Source: Acanthosoma haemorrhoidale (taxonomy: Eukaryota; Arthropoda; Insecta; Hemiptera; Acanthosomatidae). Taken from it: 64,000 bases of DNA. Below are positions 56,200 through 64,000 of this stretch, in pieces; positions within the stretch are counted from its first letter, which is position 1; every line of letters starts with the position of its first letter. The notes below the pieces were generated by a model. The model was given only the letters and a program-made list of their open reading frames with translations, was not told the origin of the DNA and searched no databases. The stretch lies in contig OV884012.1 in NCBI GenBank assembly GCA_930367205.1, positions 154,705,405 to 154,769,404 on the forward strand, read 5' to 3'. Both the position numbers and the translations under genes were made by a program.

Positions 56200-56622
56200 G
56201 ATCTGTCACGAGGTTTTTGAGCTGCCTACAGTGGATGAATTCATTCACCGTAGACACGTCAAATTCTTTGATTCGTTGCAATACATGACGAACCCGGTTT
56301 TTAGCACGATAGGGGTTTTCGGGGTGCTCCGTTCCCCTATCTATGACAGAACGCAGTCGAGGCAGGAACGCTTTAGTTTTAAGTTTTAGTATGTAAGTTT
56401 TTTCCCAAATTTGCGAACCAAAGGTGAGCCCCATCACGTAGTCTAGTATAGTTCGAGTATGTAATTTTAACTTTAAAACGATTGTTTTTGTATTTTCTAC
56501 CCTCCTTAAAATGCATGTTATGCTATGCAGAAAAAGGAGCCATTAATCACCAATTTGTTCATTGCTATTGTTCATTATTTTGTAAAAATGTTTAAATAAA
56601 GGAGTTCATGAAAGGGGGGGGG
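56200..56622 (+). mobile_element. LINE-C-type, copy 7, C-terminal codons plus full tail
   Basis: The + frame ELPTVDEFIHRRHVKFFDSL QYMTNPVFSTI corresponds to VPSVGEFIRRRHIKF...LTNPVFNT of the 25-kb copy. A 3' UTR follows with hairpin GGTGA-GCCCCA-TCAC at 56423-56437, CTACCCTCCTTAAAATGCAT, TGCTATGCAGAAAAAGGAG and the final AATAAAGGAGTTCATGAAAG. This plus-strand copy identifies the minus-strand T-run fragments at 16.3, 35.6, 51.3 and 62.8 kb as LINE 3' ends. Confidence 0.75.
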
Positions 56623-56683
56623 GAATTACTGTAATAATCATAGAAAAAAAAATAGAAAAATCGAAAACTAAAATCTATGGCAA

Positions 56684-57064
56684 CTAACAATGATCTCCCC
56701 TGCTAATTATAATCCCATCTATATATATATTGGCCAAGATATATATTACGCCATGTAACCCACATGTAATGTAGCCAACCTGTCAAAGTCAGTAAATATA
56801 AATTGTTTGGATCAAAATTTTGTTAACTATTATATAAATACATATATTAATAAACATTGCAAAAATACTTCTTATAGTATTTTAATAAAATGTTTATTTT
56901 TAATTAGATCTATATTAAATATTCGATTTTTATTATTGGCTCTTAAAAGTTTATTTCTTCAATTTATTATTATTCAATTTGTATTTAATTAATATTTTTA
57001 TGAGTGGATGTAAATGAGTAGCTTGGGAAGTATTTTGCTTCTCGCTACAGCAGAGCCTAGATAC
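56684..57064 (+). repeat. 381-bp tandem duplication, unit 1
   Basis: From CTAACAATGATCTCCCCTGC to GCAGAGCCTAGATAC. Directly followed by unit 2. By eye the two differ at one base (A at 56983, G at 57364). Each unit carries the same 61-codon frame (MDQNFVNYYINTYINK...), which is AT-rich, has no domain and is unlikely to be a gene. Confidence 0.9.
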
Positions 57065-57445
57065 CTAACAATGATCTCCCCTGCTAATTATAATCCCATC
57101 TATATATATATTGGCCAAGATATATATTACGCCATGTAACCCACATGTAATGTAGCCAACCTGTCAAAGTCAGTAAATATAAATTGTTTGGATCAAAATT
57201 TTGTTAACTATTATATAAATACATATATTAATAAACATTGCAAAAATACTTCTTATAGTATTTTAATAAAATGTTTATTTTTAATTAGATCTATATTAAA
57301 TATTCGATTTTTATTATTGGCTCTTAAAAGTTTATTTCTTCAATTTATTATTATTCAATTTGTGTTTAATTAATATTTTTATGAGTGGATGTAAATGAGT
57401 AGCTTGGGAAGTATTTTGCTTCTCGCTACAGCAGAGCCTAGATAC
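57065..57445 (+). repeat. 381-bp tandem duplication, unit 2
   Basis: Partner of 56684-57064. The duplicated 61-codon frame is at 57188-57373. Confidence 0.9.
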
Positions 57446-59059
57446 CGGCCAAGGCTATCAACTCTAGCACAGCTTTGTCGGCCATCTTTGATGCAAATGT
57501 CCTTACCTAGTTTCTGCTATCTCAGTCGTCTTCTTATTGTGCCCACAGGCGGCCATTGTGCATTTATGATGTATATCGGCGACAATTAACTTAGATGGCG
57601 TTCATCAGCACCATAGTGAGCCAGAGGTATTTTATTTCGTGAAGTGACTATCATGACAAATCGTAAATATCTTCTTCATTCTGATTGAGGGCCTTAAAAA
57701 GTGAAGCAGCAAGGCATACGGGAAATCAAATATGTAAGAATTGTATCGAATGTATTCAAATTAAATTTAATATGTTTTTTTGATAGTATCATGTAGCTAT
57801 TTGCAATAATGGGATATCGCACTGGATAAGAGGAAAAGTTTATTATATGAAGCCGGTGATGGGTTTTATTTTATTGATGAATTAAATGGAGTATATGCCC
57901 AAAAATGATTGATACATTTTATTATTCTTTTCTTATTTTAGATCTTTCAACATATAAATGTCATTCAAAAACGAAAATATTGTCGGCGTGTTAAAATAAA
58001 AACACGCAACATCCAACAGTCAAGATATAGGCATCCAGTCTTATAGACAAACTAACGGTTAAAACAGCATAAAATGTAGCTGTTTTTGTAAAATAAATAT
58101 TTCTAAAAATTGTCTATATATAATATATCAATAGTTTGTAGGTAATCATTTTATTGTATTATAAATATCTATGATGAAATATAAATATTTACTTATAATT
58201 AATAATGATTTGTCCTACAAGAAAATGATCCCGCAAGAATTCGTTTCCTCACAAATAGTATTTAAATTTTTCTAAAGTTCAGTTTTTAAAATATTTATTT
58301 TATCTAAATAGTTTACTTTTTTGGTTGTTGATATTCTGAGAGCTGTGTTGCGATCAAAATCATTAATATATGTTGTTTTAAATATTATTGTTTGTTTAAA
58401 ATTGGAGTTGAGATAATAATAATAATATTATTTATACATATTACAAAAACTTTTTATACAATTACCTTAATTAATTCGTATTTCTCTCATAAAAGTAATA
58501 CTTTCATTTTTTTTTTTTTTTTTTTTTTTTTGTAAGACATTCCTAACAATTATAAAAATTTCAGTTTCTATGGCTACCTTCACTTAGCATTCACTTATTT
58601 TCTTTGATAATGTTGTACACAAGTTATCATCACACACTGAAGAGACTAGATTAACTAAAGTTATTCTAAAAAGATATTTTTGGATTTCTACAATTATTTT
58701 TTTCACAGTTTTAATGACTCATTACAAAAGTTTTTATCTATTTTTAGAAATAAAAAAGCAAAACATTCTTTCATTATTACGGAAGCATATGAAAATGGTT
58801 TCTTGAGACATAATTTAAAAAAAAAAAAAAAAAACCCACATCAATGTTCAAGCTAATTTTTATGTTCAAAGAGTGCCTCTTGTACAACGATAAATATAGT
58901 CCTTCATTCGCATTAATTTTATTTTTGTTGTGCTATTATTTATTAATTAATTTAATAGGCTAAAAGCCATTCAAATAGTTTTCAAAATTTTCAATACAAA
59001 TTTTTAGACAAGAGAATAAATACAATGAAATAACAGGAAATCGAAAGAAATATTAAGAA
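57446..59059. other. AT-rich region, nothing recognised
   Basis: Complex for about 150 bp after the duplication, then very AT-rich with a 25-bp T run near 58508 and an A run near 58819. No repeats of the families seen elsewhere. Confidence 0.5.
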
Positions 59060-59357
59060 AGTAATCCTTTAAGGGCGTCCGGTCAATAGGATAAAATTGA
59101 AGAGGCTAGACATTGAGTGGGGGGGGAGGACTAGAGATATTTTCGCAGGGGTGAGGCGGGGGCGGGGAGCAACGGAGGAGTGGGGATAGGCCGGACCAAT
59201 GACAGGCCTGGAAGGAGCTGATTGGCCGACGGGAGGGGGCACGGCCACCCCTGCCCTCTCCTGCCTCAGTGCGAGCTTAGCCTCTGGCCAGTTATTACCT
59301 CAGTCTTAGTGCCTGTCCTCAGTCACTGTGTGTCCACATCGCTTCGTCCTCTGGGAT
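59060..59357 (+). promoter_or_regulatory. Candidate CpG-rich promoter of a host gene
   Basis: An abrupt GC-rich block in AT-rich DNA. It holds a GC box GGGGGCGGGG (59158-59167), CCAAT (59196-59200) and inverted ATTGG (59221-59225). Arthropod initiator words follow: TCAGT at 59266-59270, TCAGTC at 59300-59305 and TCAGTC at 59319-59324. The order (GC box, CCAAT pair, initiators, then ATG and donor) is what a + strand promoter should show. No TATA box. The block is unique in the window. Confidence 0.5.
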
Positions 59358-59371
59358 ATGGTCGTTATACT
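59358..59371 (+). CDS. Possible first coding exon (MVVIL...), partial
   Basis: ATG at 59358-59360 is followed by GTCGTTATACT and then the consensus donor GTGAGTAAA at 59372-59380. This would be a 14-nt coding start (M-V-V-I-(L)) interrupted in phase 2, with the rest of the gene more than 4.6 kb downstream, outside the window or in exons too short to recognise. If the ATG is not used, the same block would be a noncoding first exon. Hydrophobic first residues would fit a signal peptide, but four codons prove nothing. Confidence 0.3.
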
Positions 59372-59380
59372 GTGAGTAAA

Positions 59381-61290
59381 ACATAATTTATCCATCATGT
59401 GTATACTAGCGAAAATCTAACGACAAATCTTGATATGTAATGTGTATGCTATCTGTCAAAAGTTATTGTGAGTTTTTGTTCTAAAGAAAGTTTTATATTT
59501 AGACCAATACTGTGGATTCTTAACATTCATTTAATAATTAAATCGGTTTTATTTCGTGTCGTTAAATAAAAAAAAATTTTAACGGAACTCTTCATTTTCG
59601 TTTGTATCGATTGTTAATTTCGTTTTTTTCGGCTAAACTGATTTAAACTAATTTAATAGGCAGTTAAAAATTTATTTAAGACTTTTGCAGCATTCTACAT
59701 AATATGATACATTCTGATGATATATTTACTAGTAGTTTTAATCATACCATCATATCAAGTAATATAATGAGTGTTAATGATACAGTATACTACTATATCC
59801 ATATTGATATTACTTTATACTGTATTTACTTTTATTTATGAGTTTAGTCGCACATAGTATATTTAAATGAATATCACCTGTTAATAACTGTGTTATATTT
59901 CTTATTTATATACCCTTTTTGTGCATGAATCGGTTGAGGAATTTCTAAATAAAAAATTAATTACGTTGGATATTTATCGTCATTTGTATTAATATCGATA
60001 GTAAACTAGTCTAAAAAAACAAAACAAAAATGGATATGAGCAAAACCTCAGCAAGTTACAGTAGACCTCATCACGAACTGTACCTTAGATTTTTTGTTAG
60101 TATGTAAATATGAAGAGATAATTTTTTGGTTTATTATAAATATACTATTTATATTTTTAATGTGCTCCAATCAGTCGTCATATTTTATTTTTATTAAATA
60201 CACATATATATTGACATGTTTCACTATATTTTTTTAATTACCGACGATCGTCTATCAATAGTAATATTTCTTAATCTGGTTGTGATAATTGTATGATTTA
60301 TTGGTTACTATTAATTACAACAGCTTAATTACTATTTATTTTAGTCTTTCAAACAATACACTAATTATGTATATTAATTATGTCAATGATAATTTATTAA
60401 TAATTTGACAAGCTGGTGCAATAAGCGAATCGGCTAAAGCATAAAATGGTATCAATCAGTACACCATTAAATCAAATTTCTTTTTAAGTTCCTATATAAG
60501 ATTACTTTTTAGCTTAAGTTACAAGTTAGAAAACCTTCAGTTCATAATTAGCCGTAACATAAAGAGAGGTCAGAATATTTCATTAAATTTATTAATTAAC
60601 GATTCGACATATAAATATTATAAATGTAAAAACGTTATGAAAATCTAAAAGCAATTAAAATCTGAATCCTTACAAACGATTCACTTATATATTAATGTGT
60701 ATGCATAATTATTATTGCTCAAAATGGATACATAAAAAATTTAGAAAAAAAAAAAAAAAAAATTGATAAACGGTTTTGTTATTCCTAACATAAAACCTAA
60801 GATAAAGTAGCAGGCAATTATATAAATTTCAGATAGTCAATTAAATACAATTATTATGATTGTTTTTAGTATATATTTGTTCTAAAAATATCTGTTATGT
60901 TGAAAAACCAAGAAAAAACTCTACTGCGAACAGTTGTTACGCATCATATTGTTTTTAATTTTAGTAAAACAATAATTACCAAACAAAAAACAATGTTTTC
61001 TTTTTAAAGAAGATACTATCAGATTAAAAAAAAAATATGTATATATATTAATATGTGTTAATCTTAATATTTAATCTTAATAAATCTTATAAATCTACAT
61101 TATGAATAGAAAGATATGTCTAGATCACTTTTTTAGTACTTTATTTAAATATTATACTGAATTATATATATGTATATTATAATATATGATTGCTGTCTTA
61201 AAATGATTATGATCGTTTTGAAATAAATAACAAATATAAAAGAAAATATATTCGTTGAGGGGGGGGGGTGACTAACTAAATTATTTTATT
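59381..61290. other. AT-rich, transposon-poor region (possible first intron)
   Basis: None of the repeat families found elsewhere occur here. Poly(A) run near 60743-60762. If the preceding exon call is right, this is intron. Confidence 0.4.
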
Positions 61291-61294
61291 TTGT

Positions 61295-61500
61295 ATTTAT
61301 CTACCTACCTAAGAATTTGAACCCGGGACCTTCATACTATAAAATATTTCCTCAATATATATAGATTATTCATAAATTTGCCAGAGTTCGGCCAACAAGA
61401 ATACTCGTGCATGGTAGCACAGTTGGTAAATCCCCAGGCTCTATGTAGCTAATAATCCCGGAATACATATATTTCTCATAAATAACCAATCTATAATTTC
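61295..61500. repeat. Foldback of tRNA-like arms, copy 3 (degenerate)
   Basis: The left arm has the antisense B-box-like TTTGAACCCGGGACCTT (61317-61333). The right arm has ACTCGTGCATGGTAGCACAG then TTGGTAAATCCCC, similar to CACTCGTACAGTCTAGCTCA and GTTGGTGCAGCACCC of copy 2. Same layout, lower similarity. Confidence 0.4.
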
Positions 61501-61859
61501 ATTTTTAACCTTAAAAAAAATTGATTTTTTTTTTTTTTCAAATGTCTATTAAGTTTAATTGTAATTATTAGTTGTAATTCAAAGTCATGAGTCATTGGGT
61601 AGTTTTTATTTATACTGGGTTGTTTTTGATTTTTTTTTTTTTTTTCCTTTTGAAAAATAATTGAAAGTTTACATTGATAATATTGATCTCGCCTTAGTAA
61701 TGTGGCCTCTGATACACAAGTGATTATTGAATTAAAATCGTTAAATTTATTGGCCGTTAGGGCTGACCCCTTTCCGTGCCTAGTATCGATTATATCGAAG
61801 ATGATTTATCGATTAGCGCCGTGAGTACGTGAACTCTTTACTCATGCTAGAGTCGGGCT
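61501..61859. other. AT-rich gap, nothing recognised
   Basis: T-runs near 61527 and 61632. The last 80 bp are more complex (ATCGATTATATCGAAGATGA). Confidence 0.45.
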
Positions 61860-61862
61860 AGA

Positions 61863-61960
<98 letters not shown>
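61860..61960. repeat. (GA)n microsatellite, about 100 bp
   Basis: Uninterrupted GA dinucleotides except for one T at 61868. Long GA tracts can bind GAGA-type factors in insects. That role is inference here. Confidence 0.95.
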
Positions 61961-61961
<1 letters not shown>

Positions 61962-61964
61962 TAT

Positions 61965-62340
61965 GCTAATGCAGCAGAATGTGAAGTAAAAAAACCCGCT
62001 ATTTATGAACTATGTCTGCTCTCTAGTCCCCTATTTAAATCAGCACCCCCCCCCCCCCCCCGACCAGCTTATTACCCCCCTCCTCTGTTTTTATTTCCCC
62101 CCCGACGATAAATATCTGCCCTCTCTCCCCCCCACGGATTAATTACCAACGGCTCCGGTGCAAAGTCTCCTTTTCATTTATTTATTTATTCCCCAGTGTC
62201 GGTTTCCAGCACAGCCAGCTAATTTCTCCTCAAGTTATTATTGTAGTCGAGTTTGCATTTATATTTAGGAGGACGGTTTATCCAATAGGAAAACATCTCG
62301 GCCGTTCATATCAAAGGGTAGGTAAATAATGCCTTATTTA
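61965..62340. other. Island 18 with C-runs, homeodomain and octamer-like sites
   Basis: Follows the GA tract directly. C-runs at 62046-62061 and 62098. GGATTAATTACC near 62137 (bicoid/Otd-type GGATTA fused to TAATTA). TTTGCATTTATATTTA near 62251 and several TTATTTAT words. Noncoding. Candidate enhancer together with the GA tract. Confidence 0.35.
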
Positions 62341-62811
62341 GATTCAGGTAATTAATGGATAGGTATAGCTAAATGTATATAGGAAAAAACAATAAATAAT
62401 ATCTAATAATGTGCAAATAAAGAATAATAAAGTCCGGCTCACAAAAATTAAATATAAGACGACAAATTACAGTACAGTAGATACTACCCCTCAATTAATA
62501 AAAAGTAATTTTAAAGCGTTAGGGTAAATAAATTGCTACCTAAGTCTTATGTGGGTTTTTTGTATTCTTGTTACTTACACAAAGACCAATACATTAGTGT
62601 ATCCAATGTACTGATATTGGCCCAGCCTCCTCTAACCCAAGGTAATCTATCTTAATAATTAAAGTGGTGATCAATGGAAGAACAAACGTAGAATAGACAC
62701 TACGATACGTTTTATTTAAAATGGTATTAAAATTAAAAAATAACTAAGCTTAGAACAAATATACTCGTACATAGATGTCTCCATACATGATCTGATGACG
62801 CATGGAATGTT
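62341..62811. other. AT-rich gap, nothing recognised
   Basis: No gene or repeat recognised. Confidence 0.45.
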
Positions 62812-63075
62812 TTTTATTTCAAAACCTCTTTATTGATAATTTACAATGAAAAAAAAATTTTGATTTCCAATCTTCTCCTCTTTCTGCGATGCACTGATGC
62901 ATTCGAAGGAGGGCATAAATAAAATACATTTTCAGATTGAAGTTAAAAGTCAAAAAACACTTCCACAGCACTATGTGATGAGGCTCACCTTCAGCTTACA
63001 ACCGGGAAAAAACTAAGCCTATATCTAGAACCTAAGACCTAAGAACCTAAGACCTAAGTACCTAAGACTAAAGTG
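62812..63075 (-). mobile_element. LINE-C tail, copy 8, ending in short tandem repeat
   Basis: TTTCAAAACCTCTTTATTGA, GATGCATTCGAAGGAGGGCA, hairpin GTGA-TGAGGC-TCAC at 62975-62988, CACCTTCAGCTTACAACCG. At its inner (5') side lies an 8-10-bp tandem repeat of CCTAAGAC/CCTAAGAA words (63029-63071), possibly part of the LINE's own UTR. Confidence 0.8.
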
Positions 63076-64000
63076 AAACAAAGTGTTGTCATATCAACCC
63101 TGTAGCTTATGCATCACAATACTCCACCACCGGCACAGGAGGGAAGCCGGGTTTTAGCTGTACCTGCTCCCTAGGGGGTGCGCAGAGACCTAATCTGTCT
63201 GCTTCCATCTCAGTGGATAAATAAACTTTCTATACCAAATTTTTGTATAACAGAATTCACAGGTTGAAATAAATTAATAATTTCTAATCATCCCCAGATA
63301 CACTGGGCAAGGTGAGTAAAACGATGACTTGGAACCATAGTTAAAAATCTTCCTAATTTTTTATTTTAAATTTAATAAAATTAAATTGGATGAATTCCAT
63401 TTCGGAATTTGTTTGAATTTGCGCTGTTAGGTACATTTTTAAGCGTAATTTGGCAAAGTTCAAATCATATAGCATTCTCACTCTTCATTTATATTAAATT
63501 TTGGTATTTTCCAGTAGGTGTGATTTGTTATACAGAAAATAAGCCACGTTTTGAGCACTCTTGTCAATTTTTACAGCAAATTTTGAACTAACAAAAAATC
63601 TACTTCATTTTATAAAAAAAATTGTTACATACAATAAATTTCATGTTCTTCAATCTTCTCTTTATTGACCCAGGTTTGGTAGTCTCAAAATAAGGAACCC
63701 TTTTTATAGATCAATTATTCCGAATTTAGAAACAAAACATATATAAACTAAGCAAGTGTTTAGTCACAGTGACAATACTATAGCGGAATGTACGAATGAT
63801 GTTTAACACTCATTAACAATGTGCAATAACCATTTCCATGTTATTTTGACAGATTATTTTAATTTTTAGCAACAGTTGTATGCTTAAATCTTACATTGAA
63901 ATTATATTTGTATGCTTAAATTTGTTGAACGTTTCCAACCATTTCATCTTTGGACCAGGATACTTACATGTCTTGCTTATTTTAGTCTTGTTTGTTGTTT
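63076..64000. other. No gene recognised
   Basis: A complex patch at 63110-63220 (CCACCACCGGCACAGGAGGG) might be a further small regulatory island (number 19). The rest is AT-rich. A 60-codon frame at 63409-63591 has no domain. Confidence 0.4.

Noticed and set aside
56807..57373. Duplicated 61-codon frames as tandem genes
   Set aside because: They are identical only because the 381-bp DNA is duplicated. The residues are typical of AT-rich noncoding frames and there is no promoter or domain.
1..64000. CRISPR arrays, operons, phage or bacterial defence systems
   Set aside because: The window is eukaryotic in every respect. The only regularly spaced repeat is the minisatellite, whose units abut without spacers.

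Overview
The window looks like non-genic (intergenic or intronic) DNA from a repeat-rich arthropod, most likely insect, nuclear genome. It is AT-rich and has no long intact host gene, no operon structure, no rRNA and no canonical tRNA gene. Nearly every protein-level similarity I can read by eye is a decayed transposable element. The transposon types (jockey-like non-LTR retrotransposons, Tc1/mariner-type DNA transposons, solo LTRs, hAT relics, tRNA-derived SINE-like repeats) suit an insect with a large genome. A hemipteran is a guess only.

The commonest element is one jockey-like LINE, called LINE-J here: 14 5'-truncated copies on both strands between 4.4 and 49.5 kb, sharing one 3' UTR whose tail is (GTT)n-like rather than plain poly(A). 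A second LINE group, LINE-C, has at least eight 3' ends (3.6, 12.8, 16.3, 24.8, 35.6, 51.3, 56.2 and 62.8 kb). Most of them carry a small palindromic hairpin in the 3' UTR. A third LINE is represented by a reverse-transcriptase C-terminus at 35.2 kb. Three copies of a DD41D Tc1/mariner-type element (2.1, 4.8, 27.0 kb) share the same internal deletion and the same nonsense codon. Other DNA transposons are a Tc1-like DD34E relic (53.5 kb), a mariner end (32.2 kb), a hAT transposase relic (10.3 kb), a non-autonomous hAT (50.1 kb) and a 257-bp MITE with perfect 37-bp inverted repeats (28.0 kb). Two solo LTRs have perfect 5-bp target duplications (16.2 and 50.9 kb); each was later hit by a LINE-C tail that made its own 10-11-bp duplication. 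A third LTR fragment lies at 1.3 kb.

Between the repeats are about 19 islands of 200-550 bp that are GC-elevated and single-copy within the window. Several contain homeodomain, POU-octamer or forkhead-type sites. They look like conserved regulatory elements of the kind found around developmental genes, but conservation could not be tested. The best sign of a host gene is at 59.06-59.38 kb: GC box, opposed CCAAT boxes, arthropod initiator motifs, an ATG and a consensus splice donor on the + strand. It may be the promoter and first exon of a gene running out of the window to the right. Weaker host-gene candidates are a 52-codon membrane-protein ORF (30.0 kb, minus) and a possible exon (13.5 kb, minus).

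Other structure includes a 39-bp minisatellite open for 226 codons (38.0-38.6 kb), a nearly identical 381-bp tandem duplication (56.7-57.4 kb), paired head-to-head tRNA-like arms forming foldbacks (8.6, 55.2 and perhaps 61.3 kb), a 137-bp retroposon with a 15-bp target duplication (32.7 kb) and a 100-bp GA microsatellite (61.9 kb). I found no coherent new multi-gene system; the notable signals concern transposon biology and candidate regulatory DNA.
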